From CAWCPR01 sp963797475 (GTDB lineage Bacteria > Chloroflexota > Anaerolineae > Anaerolineales > UBA4823): a stretch of 64,000 nt of DNA. The notes below the pieces were generated by a model that did not search any database, was not told the DNA's origin, and saw only the letters and a program-made list of their open reading frames with translations. This document shows, one piece after another, positions 1-9,224 of the stretch. The DNA is taken from the NCBI GenBank assembly GCA_963797475.1, contig CAWCPR010000001.1, positions 1,860,001 through 1,924,000 of the forward strand. The letters are read 5' to 3'. Made by a program: the position numbers and the translations under genes. Each line of letters starts with the position of its first letter. Position 1 is the first letter of the stretch.

Positions 1-385
1 CGTAGTGGGGAGTTCGGTGGCGAGCATCGGAACGAAAACGCCTGGCTTTTCCCGGTTCGGGGAAAACCAGGGTTTCATAGACATTCTGCAGGATGTTTTG
101 GCCGGAGGTCTCATAATCCAGAGCCGGGTCCAACGTTTCGGGCTCGCCATAGGTCACGTACACCAGGGTGGTGGGGTCTTTGGACGCCATCGCCGCCGGC
201 GGGGCCGTCGGCTGGGGCGTGGCAGTGACAATAACCGTCTGGCCTTCGACGGTGACCACGACGGTCTTAACCACCTCGGTCACCTGGGGGGCGCCGGCAG
301 TGGGGGTCGCCGCGGGCGCGCAGGCTGCAAGCGCCATACTGGCGATCATCAAAACTGAAATGACCACAAACAACTTATTACGCAT
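1..385 (-). CDS. ABC transporter family-5 solute-binding lipoprotein, partial, with a frameshift
   Basis: This is the first ~128 codons of an extracytoplasmic binding protein for peptides or oligosaccharides (SBP_bac_5 family); the rest lies outside the window. The ATG at 385 follows a strong AAGGAGGAG ribosome site. A signal peptide ends in a lipobox (LAAC, Cys about residue 22), followed by a Thr/Pro/Val-rich linker and then the family's usual mature start (VTYGEPETLDPAL, then NVYETLVF). After that the reading frame changes at a run of four G on the plus strand (59-62): removing one base restores a conserved PNREKPGVFVPMLATE reading. A single-base indel is therefore likely, probably a sequence error. 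The gene lies downstream of two Dpp/Opp-type ATPase genes on the same strand, from which it is separated by 193 bases. Family is confident; substrate unknown. Confidence 0.85.
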   Translation of the reverse strand, partial: MRNKLFVVISVLMIASMALAACAPAATPTAGAPQVTEVVKTVVVTVEGQTVIVTATPQPTAPPAAMASKDPTTLVYVTYGEPETLDPALDYETSGQNILQNVYETLVFPEPGKARRFRSDARHRTPHY

Positions 386-544
386 GTTTCTCCTCCTTGA
401 GAAAACAAAATTTAGATTGTATTTTTAGATTTCGAAACTGTTTCAGATCTTTTTGACAGTATTTTCGATCAGGCACCACCTCCTAGGATTGTTTCATGAA
501 CCGAATAGACTCATAAAGCGGACAGCTTTTAATTTGCTTTTCAA

Positions 545-567
545 ACCCGGCAAGCTTGCGACCGGGT
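545..567 (-). terminator. Hairpin between the ATPase gene and the binding-protein gene
   Basis: ACCCGG and CCGGGT can pair around a centre that contains the palindrome GCAAGCTTGC. It lies just after the stop of the ATPase gene ending at 579. There is no clear run of U after the stem in the minus direction, so it may be a weak terminator or an mRNA-processing hairpin. Confidence 0.35.
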
Positions 568-578
568 GAGGCTGCAAA

Positions 579-1556
579 TTAAACCAGGTGACAGGCGACC
601 CAGTGGTCAGAGGCGACTTCGCGCCACTCTGGGACCTGCTCTGCACAGATTTTTTCCGCCAGCGGGCAGCGCGTACGGAAGCGGCAGCCCGAAGGCGGAT
701 GCACCGGGCTGGGTACATCCCCTTCCAGGATGATACGCTGGCGTTTTTCCTCAATGACCGGGTCTGGGACCGGCACCGCCGAGAGCAGCGCCTGGGTATA
801 CGGGTGCAGAGGATGGTTGTACACCTCATCCCGGTCTGCCAGCTCGGCCAGGATGCCCAGGTACATCACCGCCACCCGGCTGCTGATATGGCGGACCATC
901 GAGAGATCGTGGGCGATGAACAGGTAGGTCAGCCCCATCTTCTCCTGCAGGCCCTCCAGCAAGTTAATGACCTGGGCCTGGATCGAGACATCCAGGGCGG
1001 AAATGGGCTCATCGCAAACGATGAAATCCGGCTGCAAGGCCAGGGCGCGAGCGATGCCGATGCGCTGGCGCTGCCCGCCGGAAAACTCGTGCGGATAGCG
1101 GCTGGCGAAACCGGGGTTCAGGCGCACAGTATCCAGCAACTCCGCCACGCGCTCTTGAATTTCATTCGCTTTAGCCATGTTGTGCACCAGCAGCGGCTCG
1201 CCGATGATATCGCCGACCGACATACGTGGGTTCAAACTGGCGTAAGGATCCTGGAAGATCATCTGCAAACGCCGCCGCATCCGGCGCAGGTCTTCGCCCT
1301 TTAATGCTGCAAGATCCAGGTCTTCAAAATATACGTGCCCGGCAGTCGGCCTGTAAAGCTGTAAAATCGTCCGCCCGGCGGTGGACTTTCCACAGCCCGA
1401 TTCGCCGACCAGGCCAAATGTTTCCCCCTGGCGGACATCAAACGTGATGCCATCTACGGCATGGACCACACCCACCTGGCGCTGGAAGACGCCCGCCAGG
1501 ATGGGAAAGTGCTTTACGAGGCCGTCCACCTTTAAAATAACCTGGTGATCAGGCAT
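579..1556 (-). CDS. Oligopeptide/dipeptide ABC transporter ATP-binding protein (DppF/OppF type)
   Basis: This is the cytoplasmic ATPase of a peptide- or oligosaccharide-type importer, about 325 residues, normal for the family. The Walker A motif (GESGCGKST), the Q-loop (IFQDPYASLNPR), the signature (FSGGQRQR), Walker B (FIVCDEP) and the H-loop (AHDLS) are all present. The C-terminal oligopeptide-transporter extension has the paired-cysteine RCP region (CRFRTRCPLAEKIC). The ATG at 1556 is chosen because an AGGGAGG ribosome site precedes it; a longer reading to 1616 would run far into the upstream gene. It overlaps the upstream ATPase gene by 8 bases, so the two are translationally coupled and probably form a heterodimer. 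No permease genes are visible next to it. Confidence 0.93.
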   Translation of the reverse strand: MPDHQVILKVDGLVKHFPILAGVFQRQVGVVHAVDGITFDVRQGETFGLVGESGCGKSTAGRTILQLYRPTAGHVYFEDLDLAALKGEDLRRMRRRLQMIFQDPYASLNPRMSVGDIIGEPLLVHNMAKANEIQERVAELLDTVRLNPGFASRYPHEFSGGQRQRIGIARALALQPDFIVCDEPISALDVSIQAQVINLLEGLQEKMGLTYLFIAHDLSMVRHISSRVAVMYLGILAELADRDEVYNHPLHPYTQALLSAVPVPDPVIEEKRQRIILEGDVPSPVHPPSGCRFRTRCPLAEKICAEQVPEWREVASDHWVACHLV

Positions 1557-2556
1557 TGCGCGGCCTCCCTTCCTGGACATTCCACCAACAGGCCGCACGG
1601 TGGTTAACACCCACATCCATCAAGGGCGGGTTTTCTCTGCAGCGATCAAAAACGTACGGGCAGCGCGGGGCAAACGGGCAGCCAACTGGTTTTTGCAGCA
1701 GGAGCGGCGGCAACCCAGGGATATCGTTCAGCCTCTCGTGGGTCGAGGCGTCCAGGCGCGGCAGGCTGTGCAGCAGCCCAAGGGTATAAGGGTGTTGGGG
1801 GTTGGCATAAAGCTCTTTAACCTGAGCCACCTCGATAATGAACCCGGCGTACATCACGATCACACGCTGGGCAAGGCCGGCAACGATACCGAGATCGTGG
1901 GTGATCCAGATCACGGACATCCCCAATTCATCGCGCAGGTGTTTTACCAGGTCAATAATCTGGGCCTGGATGGTCACATCCAGGGCTGTTGTCGGCTCAT
2001 CTGCGATCAGGATTTGAGGGTTGCAGGCCAGTGCCATGGCGATCATCACCCGCTGGCGCATGCCGCCGGAAAACTGGTGCGGGTATTGTTTCAGGCGGCT
2101 CTCGGCCTCCGAAATACCAACCAGCCGCAGAAGCTCGATCACCCGTTCTTCAGCTTCTTTCTTGGTCATCCCCAGGTGAAGCATCAGGGGTTCTGAGACT
2201 TGTTTTCCAATGGTCAAAACCGGGTTGAGGGAGGTCATCGGGTCCTGGAAGATCATCCCAATCTGCGCTCCACGCACGTGGCGGATCTCTTCCGGAGCAA
2301 GTTTTACCAGGTCGCTTTCATGGAAAATTGCTTTACCGCTGACAATTTCGCCGGGTGGGCGGGGGATGAGCTGCAGCACGGAGAGCATGGTCACGCTCTT
2401 ACCGCAGCCGCTCTCCCCGACTACCCCTAAAGTTTCACCTTCACCCAAGTCAAAACTCACGCCGTTGACCGCAAACACCGTCCCTTCTGGGGTTTTGAAG
2501 CGGGTTATCAAATCTTCGACCTTCAATATCGGAGGGCGGCCGTTATGGGAGCTCAT
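1549..2556 (-). CDS. Oligopeptide/dipeptide ABC transporter ATP-binding protein (DppD/OppD type)
   Basis: This is the partner ATPase of the DppF-type subunit that follows, about 335 residues. It carries Walker A (GESGCGKSV), the Q-loop (IFQDPMTSLNP), the signature (FSGGMRQR), Walker B (ILIADEPTTALD) and the H-loop (THDLG), plus the C-terminal RCP cysteine region (CPFAPRCPYVFDRC). The ATG at 2556 lies 11 bases after AGGAG; the codon before it is TTG, which could also initiate but is less likely. It is the first gene of the minus-strand group ATPase-ATPase-binding protein. Permeases (DppB/DppC type) are not in this window, so the transporter must borrow them from elsewhere or they were lost from the locus. 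Confidence 0.93.
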   Translation of the reverse strand: MSSHNGRPPILKVEDLITRFKTPEGTVFAVNGVSFDLGEGETLGVVGESGCGKSVTMLSVLQLIPRPPGEIVSGKAIFHESDLVKLAPEEIRHVRGAQIGMIFQDPMTSLNPVLTIGKQVSEPLMLHLGMTKKEAEERVIELLRLVGISEAESRLKQYPHQFSGGMRQRVMIAMALACNPQILIADEPTTALDVTIQAQIIDLVKHLRDELGMSVIWITHDLGIVAGLAQRVIVMYAGFIIEVAQVKELYANPQHPYTLGLLHSLPRLDASTHERLNDIPGLPPLLLQKPVGCPFAPRCPYVFDRCRENPPLMDVGVNHRAACWWNVQEGRPRNA

Positions 2557-2559
2557 CAA

Positions 2560-2931
2560 ATAGATTACTCCTGATCTAAAGCTGGATATTTTTCACAGGG
2601 TACTTTTCAAAAACTCGGAGCGGGGCGGGCGTCTTGTACAGGAAATACGCCCAATCCGCCGTTACTCAAAAAACGCGCAATAAGCCATTTAGTATACAAT
2701 TTTAACGGTTCATAAGTTCAAATAAATTTCTTTCTACAGACTGTCTCAGAAGCAGGGCAGACCCATCAATTGCAGTGGATGTTGTCCTTGATGCCTCTCC
2801 CCTCTCTCCATCTAGCCTGATCATAATCTTTAGCGTAGCGCAGGAATTATATGAGGGATTAAGGCATGTGTCAATCATGTTTTTAATCATTTTGCATTTG
2901 CGCTCACCCGCCAGTATCTCTGGTTGTCCGA
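2560..2931. other. Intergenic region with no gene
   Basis: These ~370 bases separate the divergent-free ends of the ABC ATPase group and rsgA (both minus strand). Short open frames on either strand have no recognisable protein signature and no good ribosome site. The only signal seen is a possible -10 box, described separately. The base composition is more AT-rich than the flanking genes. Confidence 0.5.
2691..2721 (-). promoter_or_regulatory. Possible promoter for the ABC ATPase operon
   Basis: On the minus strand TATACT (2691-2696) is preceded by TTGAAC (2716-2721) with a long 19-base spacer. It points toward the ATPase gene starting at 2556. The spacing is poor, so this is only a candidate. 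Confidence 0.3.
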
Positions 2932-3832
2932 TTATTCCTCCTCACCGAAACGCATGCGCAAATAAGACTGGTACCGTTCAGGGTGGATCCGCCCGGCTTC
3001 CAGCGCTTTTAGGATTGCACAACCCGGCTCATGCACGTGCGTGCAGTCGTTAAACAGGCAGTCTGGCACCAGAGGCCGCAGCTCAGGGAAGTACCCGTCC
3101 AGTTCTTCAGGCTCGATATCCCAAAGCGCCAAAGCCTTCAATCCCGGCGTATCGGCCACATACCCCCCGCCATCCAGAGGGAATAGCTCACGAACCACCG
3201 TCGTGTGGCGTCCTTTGCTGGTGACCTGGCTGACTTCGCGAGCCATCAGGCCCAGCCCGGGTTGGAGAGCGTTCAACAGGCTGGATTTTCCGGCCCCGGA
3301 AGGCCCGCTCAACACTGACAGCTTTCCACTCAGGCGCAGCGCGCAGCTCCGTGATGCACTCCCCACTCTTCGCAGAAGTATAGATCACCGGATAACCCAA
3401 CGGTGGGTAATGTCCAAACAGCGCACGGGCCTGGTCTTGGCCAACCAGGTCAGTTTTATTCGCGACGATGATCGCCGGAATTCCTTGCTTTTCGGCAATG
3501 ACCAGGAAGCGATCCAGCATCCCAAGGCGAGGCTCCGGACTGGCGCAAGCGAAAACAAAGCAGGCCTGGTCCGGGTTGGCGATGATGATCTGCTGGTAAG
3601 CTCCCTGGGGCTGGGGCGCCGTCCTGGAGAGCATACGCAGGCGCGGTTCCAAAGTTTCGATCACGCCATTGCCGCCGTCTAGCGGCGTCAGTTCAACCCA
3701 ATCCCCCAAAGCTACGACGTCGCCCAGGCGAGGCCCGCGCTTCATGCGGCCGCGCAGGCGGCAAAGAAAAGAGCCGGATTCGGTCTCGACAGTGTAAAAC
3801 CCGGATTGCGAACGAACGACCAATCCACGCAT
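2932..3832 (-). CDS. rsgA: Ribosome small-subunit GTPase RsgA, interrupted by a single-base frameshift
   Basis: RsgA is a circularly permuted GTPase that helps mature the 30S subunit. The first part (from ATG 3832) gives the OB-fold region and the G4 (NKTDL) and G5 (SAKSG) motifs; the second part gives G1 (GPSGAGKSS), G3 (DTPG) and the C-terminal zinc knuckle (C-x5-C-x-H-x5-C). They are in different frames. The join is at GG 3333-3334: dropping one base turns the text into a continuous ELRAALSGKLSVLSGPSG, exactly as in the family. The total of about 300 residues is the usual length. The start overlaps the stop of the upstream transpeptidase gene (TGATG), so the genes are coupled. The break is probably a sequence error; if real, the protein would lose its P-loop. 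Confidence 0.9.
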
Positions 3833-6061
3833 CAGGGCGCTGCTTCCTCCTCCGGCGTTGGGGTAGGAGTCTCGGTCACTTCCGGGGTGGGCGTGCGGGT
3901 GACGTTGTATGCCGCTTCCCAGCGATAAAGCGGTCCAAGACGCTGGTTGTTGCTAAAATACAGCTCAACCACGCGGCGGAAAATGGGGGCAGCGAAATCC
4001 GAGCCTTCGCCCACGTTCTCGACCACCACGGCGATGGCGATGTCGGGCTTATCCTCCCGCCCGGCATAGGTATAACCGGTAAACCAGGCGTGAGGCAGCC
4101 CGGAGCCGGATTGAGCCGTCCCGGTTTTACCGGCCACCGGCACCGAAACGCTGGCGAAGGAGCGCAAGGCGGTGCCCAGCGGCTTGGTGCTGGAAACAAC
4201 TCCGTGCAAAGCCTCCTGGATCGCTTTGAGGTTTTCCGGCTTTACAGGCAGAGTCCCACGCACTTCAGGCTGGAAAACATGGCTGTCTTTGCCATCCGGC
4301 GATGTGATTTTCTCAATCACCTGCGGCACGTAGAGTGTGCCGCCGTTGCCGATTGCTGCCATGAAATCCGCCACCTGGAGAGGCGTTACCTGCAGATCGC
4401 CCTGGCCGATCGCCAGGTTGGTCGCGTCCAGAGGGCTGGCCGGGTCCGGAACGCTGCCAGCCGCCTCCTCCAATCCTTCGATGCCCGTCTTTTGACCCAA
4501 CCCAAAGGCGCGAGCCATATCGGAGACAGACTTGTCCAAGCCACGGTTGAACAAATCCAGCCCAATATGCCAGAAGAAAGGATTGCAAGAGCGGATCAGC
4601 CCCCCGGTCAAAGTCAACAACCCGCTGGGCGGCAGCTCTTTTTCGTAAGTCCAATCGTAAAGTGTGATGCCTTGCAGCTCCGTAAATGATGACCCGCAAT
4701 CATAGGTTGTCTCGGGCGTATACAGGCCGCTTTCAAGCGCGGCCGCCATCGTGATGGGCTTAAAGGCCGAACCCAGCGGATATTGGCCCTGGGTGGCCCG
4801 GTTGAACAAGGGCTGGCCCTGGTTCTGCAAGTCGCTCAGTAAAGTAAAGCTGTTGTAATTGGGCACGAAGGCGTTCGGATCGTATCCGGGAGAGGAGGCC
4901 ATTGCCAGCACCCGGCCCGTATCCCGCTCCAAAACCACAATCGCCCCACGAAAACTCTGGATGGCTTTTTGCACCTCCAGTTGAAAATCGCGATCGAGGG
5001 TGGTATCGATGGCCTGAGAGGCTTGAGCGTTCAACTCAGCCAGCTTGGTCACCGGCTGGCCTTGTGAATTCACTACGTAAAGCGCCCCGCCGCGTTTCCC
5101 TGCCAGATAAGGCTCTCCCCATTTTTCCAGTCCGGTCCGGCCTACCAGCTCATCCTGCCTGTACCCTTTGCGTTTATAGGCGTCCAGCTCTTCAACCTGA
5201 ATCTGGCTGACATAGCCTATCACATGCGGGGCAATGCCGCCGTCGAAATAGTAACGAGAAGTATACGGCTTTAACACCAGCCCGCTGAAACCGGAAAGCA
5301 CATCCAGGTTTTTCACGACTGACGTCGGATGGGACCTCCCCAAGGGGGAGATACCAGCCGCCGCCCGGAGGGAAATTTTCAAGCAACCCCTGGATCGTAT
5401 CGGAGCGCAGCCCGCTCAATCTCACCAGCCAGCCAAATAAAGCATCCGCCTGGTCTGGGTCGATGTTGTCCGGGTAAATTCCAATCGCGACTGCATCCGA
5501 TTGCGCCACGATGGCGTGGCCGTTGCGGTCATAGATATTTGCACGCGCCGGCACGTCCAGGTCCATCGCCAGGGTGTCGCCGTCCACTAACTCGGGCAAA
5601 ATCATGGTATCGTTCCACTCCACGCGCCATTCGCCCACCTCCAGTCGTAAGTTCATCACGGTGCTGCGCTGGATATCCCCGACAATCGCGGAGTGCAAAG
5701 TCACCTGGTAGTTAACCTGGGCAATATCCGGGTCTACCAGGGCAGATTGGATATCGAAATCGACACCGCTTAAGGCCATCTCAGCCCCAATGGATTGGTA
5801 GTGTTTGATAAACTCGTCTTTCGGGAGAGCATCCTGGCTCACCGAGGTGAGCAAGGCATACATTGCGGTGTAATCATCTGCTTTCCAGGCTTCCAGATAG
5901 GCGCGGGCTTTAGCTTGCACATCCGGTACGCGGGTTGTGCTGGCGGTGATCGGGGCCAGGGTCGAGATGTTTTTGGTAGGAGTGGGCGTTACCACCGGGG
6001 CCTGGCTGCAAGCGCATACCAGGATCAGCACCAGCCAAACGATCCAGCGAGGATATTTCAT
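3832..6061 (-). CDS. Penicillin-binding lipoprotein transpeptidase (MecA_N-like), interrupted by a frameshift
   Basis: This class B penicillin-binding protein cross-links peptidoglycan outside the membrane. From the ATG at 6061 there is a signal peptide with a lipobox-like VCAC, a Thr/Pro linker, then an NTF2-like domain of the MecA_N type (about residues 45-150), the dimerisation domain (VPARANIYDRNG) and, after the frame break, the transpeptidase domain. Active-site motifs are SAFK, SCN and KTGTAQ. The C-terminus is a Thr/Pro/Glu-rich tail. The reading frame shifts between about 5318 and 5345; a one-base insertion near the middle joins PLGEVPSDV to VVKNLDVLSGFSG. Total length is about 740 residues. 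It sits between maf (14 bases upstream) and rsgA (overlapping stop/start). The domain plan resembles MecA/PBP2a and PBP3 of Firmicutes, but this does not by itself show beta-lactam resistance. Confidence 0.88.
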
Positions 6062-6075
6062 AGGAGATTATAAAT

Positions 6076-6759
6076 TTATCCGCTTGAGAGCGCACCCAGT
6101 ACTTCTGCGGACAGCGGGCAATCTGCCTCGCACGGATGTTGCCGGCAAGCGTCTGGCAGCGCTCTCTCCGCGCTTAGCCCCATCTCGGTCAAAATGCGCC
6201 CCAGGAGACACAGCGGCAGGCCCATCACATTGGTGAAGCAGCCCCTAAGACCATCGACAGGCCGGAAGCTGGGGTGTTGGATTGCATACGCCCCGGCTTT
6301 ATCCAACGGGTCGCCGCTGGCGATATAAGCCATCATCTCCTCATCGCTGTAATCCCGCATGGGCACGTTGCTGACGCAGACGTCGCTTACGAGGCAGCGG
6401 TCTCCCATTCTCAAAGCTGCCAGGGCTGTATACACCTGGTGCGTCCGGCCGCGCAGCCGGCGCAGCATAGCCTCCGCCTCGCCAGCATCCGCCGGCTTTC
6501 CGAGAATATATTCCTGCGATCCACCCGCAGTAAGATGCACATCGACCACGGTCGTGTCGGCAGCCAGGATAATTAAATCCTTCGGTGCATTGGATGCTGC
6601 TGCCATCGTTTTGCCTTCCGCCAGGCGCAGCACATACCCCCTGGGACTCTCCCCCTCTCGATGGCGCTCATCGATCTCTACCGGAAGTACAGTGAACGAC
6701 CAACCCGCCCATTTCAGGAGCTGCCTGCGACGGGGAGAATTTGAAGCCAATACTAACAT
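6076..6759 (-). CDS. maf: Maf family nucleoside triphosphate pyrophosphatase
   Basis: Maf proteins hydrolyse non-canonical or excess nucleoside triphosphates (dTTP, UTP or modified nucleotides) to monophosphates. The start is placed at ATG 6759 because the family begins almost exactly with LASNSPRR, which lies right after it; the longer open frame upstream adds about 56 unsupported residues. The family motifs SNSPRR, EIDER and LAADTTV followed by ILGKP are present. The 227-residue length is slightly above the usual ~200, with a short Cys/His-containing C-terminal extension. It is the first gene of the maf-PBP-rsgA group and is divergent from xpt. The ribosome site is weak. Confidence 0.9.
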   Translation of the reverse strand: MLVLASNSPRRRQLLKWAGWSFTVLPVEIDERHREGESPRGYVLRLAEGKTMAAASNAPKDLIILAADTTVVDVHLTAGGSQEYILGKPADAGEAEAMLRRLRGRTHQVYTALAALRMGDRCLVSDVCVSNVPMRDYSDEEMMAYIASGDPLDKAGAYAIQHPSFRPVDGLRGCFTNVMGLPLCLLGRILTEMGLSAERALPDACRQHPCEADCPLSAEVLGALSSG

Positions 6760-6921
6760 CAGTCCGGATTCTAACACACTCTCTTTGGCGGGCATTTGAT
6801 CCCTGCTGACCCTGGCCCACAATCTAAAGCCATTGTAAAATTGGGAACCATGGGCAGATGCCATCCAGAGGGAGAAATCATCTGCAAATTCAGCCTGGAT
6901 AATCAGTGAAAGAGATGGAAT

Positions 6922-7494
6922 ATGCAAGCATTAAAAGAGCGCATTCTGAGAGAAGGCAAAAACCTGGGAAATGGCATCCTGAAGGTAGACGGATTTATCA
7001 ACCACCAGGTTGATCCGTGTCTGATGGACGCTTGCGGGGAGGAATTCGCCCGCCGTTTTAAAGATATCCACGCCACAAAAGTACTCACAGCCGAAATCTC
7101 GGGGATCGCTCCGGCCTTAACCACCGGTCTGCACCTGAACCTGCCGGTAGTTTATGCCCGCAAGCACAAACCCATCACGATGCCCGACCAGGTTTTCCTC
7201 ACGCTGACTCCTTCACACACCAAAGGCCGCATCGTAGAGCTGATCATCTCTCCAGAATATCTCTCGGGGGGCGAGCGTGTGCTGATCATCGATGATTTCC
7301 TGGCGACCGGTGCGACCATTCTCGGCCTGGTGCGGCTGGCGCAGACCGCCGGGGCAGAAATCATTGGGATTGGCGCGCTGGTTGAAAAGACATTCGAAGG
7401 CGGGCGCCAGGCGCTCTCTCACTTAAACATACCCATCGAAACCCTGGCGCGTATCCGCTCCATGGAAGGCGACCAGATTATTTTTGAAGATTGA
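6922..7494 (+). CDS. xpt: Xanthine phosphoribosyltransferase
   Basis: Xpt converts xanthine and PRPP to XMP in purine salvage. The 190-residue length is typical. The N-terminal region (LKERILREG, then GNGILKVDGFINHQVDP) matches the Xpt subgroup of type I phosphoribosyltransferases, and the PRPP loop VLIIDDFLATGAT is intact. An AAAGAGATGG ribosome site precedes the ATG. It ends 14 bases before guaA, which uses the XMP product to make GMP, so the pair forms a small XMP-to-GMP operon. I looked in the ~160-base upstream gap for a purine riboswitch and saw none. Confidence 0.94.
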   Translation: MQALKERILREGKNLGNGILKVDGFINHQVDPCLMDACGEEFARRFKDIHATKVLTAEISGIAPALTTGLHLNLPVVYARKHKPITMPDQVFLTLTPSHTKGRIVELIISPEYLSGGERVLIIDDFLATGATILGLVRLAQTAGAEIIGIGALVEKTFEGGRQALSHLNIPIETLARIRSMEGDQIIFED

Positions 7495-7508
7495 GAGCAG
7501 CCAGCCCG

Positions 7509-9084
7509 ATGAACGAAGCCATCGTGATCCTGGACTTCGGCTCGCAGTACGCGCAGCTAATCGCCCGGCGCGTGCGCGAATTCCACGTGTACAGCGAGCT
7601 CTTTCCCTGGAACACACCGGCAGAGATCGTTCTGGCGCGTATGCCCAGAGGGTTTATCCTATCGGGCGGGCCGCCTTCCGTATACGAGCCCGGTGCGCCG
7701 CACGTCCCTGATTACGTGCTCGAGAGCGGGCTGCCCATCCTTGGGATTTGCTATGGCATGCAAGCCCTGACCCATGCATTGGGCGGCAAGGTAACCCAGG
7801 CAGCGCGGCGCGAATACGGCCCGGCGGAATTGGAAACGTTGGCGGCCAACCCCCTGCTTCCACCGGGTAGACAACCTGTGTGGATGTCGCATGGAGACCG
7901 GATTGAAACCCTGCCTGCGGGATTTGTGGCCCTGGGCAGAAGCGCCAACTCCCCCATCGCCGTAATGGGGGATCTTTCCCGGCGTTATTTCGGGGTCCAA
8001 TTCCACCCAGAAGTTCGCCACACTCCCGCTGGAGCCGAAATATTACGCCGCTTCGTCATCGATACCTGCCAGGCCGCGCCGAATTGGACGCCAAATTCAA
8101 TCATTGCGGAGAGTGTGGAGCAAATCCGCCGGCAGGTGGGCAGCGAAACCGTCCTGTCTGCTGTAAGCGGCGGCGTAAATTCCAGCGTCGCCACTGCTTT
8201 GGTGCAGCGCGCTATCGGCGAACAGCTCATCGCGGTGTTTGTGGATACCGGCCTTTTGCGCCAGGGAGAAACCCAACAGGTGCAGGCTGCTTTACAAGAT
8301 ACCCTGGGGATGGAATTGGTCACGGTCGAGGCGCAAGACACGTTCATGCAGGCGCTCCAAGGCGTGACGGACCCCGAGAAGAAACGGACGCATCATTGGC
8401 GAGCTTTTCATTCGCACTTTCGAAAAACAAGCGCGCCAGCTCGGGCAGCCGCGTTTCCTGGTGCAGGGTACGATCTATCCGGACGTGGTCGAATCCAGCG
8501 CGCCTGACCGGGCCCAGGCTCAACGCATCAAAACCCACCACAACGTGGGCGGCCTGCCGGAAGACCTGAATTTCGCGCTGGTCGAGCCGCTGCGCTACCT
8601 GTTCAAAGACGAAGTGCGCCTGGTCGGCGAGGCTCTTGGCCTGCCTCCTGGATTGGTCTGGCGCCAGCCTTTCCCAGGGCCCGGGCTGGCAGTGCGCTGT
8701 TTGGGCGAGGTCACGCCCACACGCCTGGCGAAGCTGCGCCTGGCCGACGCCATCCTGACCGAAGAACTGGCTGCCGCCGGCCTGCTGCGGATGAAAGCCG
8801 GGCTCGAGGCGCGGACGGATCCAAGCGCACAAGGCACAGCCCAGGCCTTCGCCGTCCTGCTGCCTGTGCGTTCCGTTGGCGTGATGGGGGACCAGCGAAC
8901 TTACCAGGAGACGATTGTGCTGCGGGCAGTCACCACAGAAGATTTCATGACCGCGGATTGGGCGCGCCTGCCTTATGATATACTGGCGCGTATTGCCAAC
9001 CGAATCGTCAACGAGGTTTCCGGGGTCAATCGGGTCGTATACGATATCACCAGCAAACCACCGGCCACGATCGAGTGGGAATGA
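7509..9084 (+). CDS. guaA: GMP synthase (glutamine-hydrolysing), interrupted by a single-base frameshift
   Basis: GuaA aminates XMP to GMP. The N-terminal class I glutamine amidotransferase domain shows GICYGMQ (nucleophile Cys) and the His/Glu pair in FHPEV. The ATP-pyrophosphatase domain follows, with the C-terminal dimerisation domain ending in PPATIEWE. The frame changes near 8388: removing one base gives a continuous DPEKKRRIIGELFIRTFE. Total length is then about 525 residues, as usual. The start is ATG 7509, because the family begins with ILDFGSQY. A second oddity is the PP-loop, which reads SGGVNSS where SGGVDSS is nearly invariant. Both may be sequence errors in an essential enzyme. 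It follows xpt by 14 bases. Confidence 0.92.
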
Positions 9085-9224
9085 ACCGGGTCGAGTACAA
9101 TAGGACCTGCAGGCCACCGATGACCACCAAGTGGGAATAAGCCAAACCGGCCGTGCAACTTTCAACGCCGGACTGCGTAGAAAAATAAAGAAAATAGTTG
9201 GATTTTGATAAAGGAGAATATCTC

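Noticed and set aside
588..1304. Long plus-strand open frame opposite the DppF-type gene
   Set aside because: It is the antisense shadow of a well-supported ATPase gene and has no recognisable domain or ribosome site.
2702..2890. 62-residue minus-strand open frame in the 2.6-2.9 kb gap
   Set aside because: No ribosome site, no family similarity, and composition like the surrounding non-coding sequence.
6760..6921. Purine riboswitch upstream of xpt
   Set aside because: No three-stem junction with the conserved loop sequences could be found in the ~160 bases.
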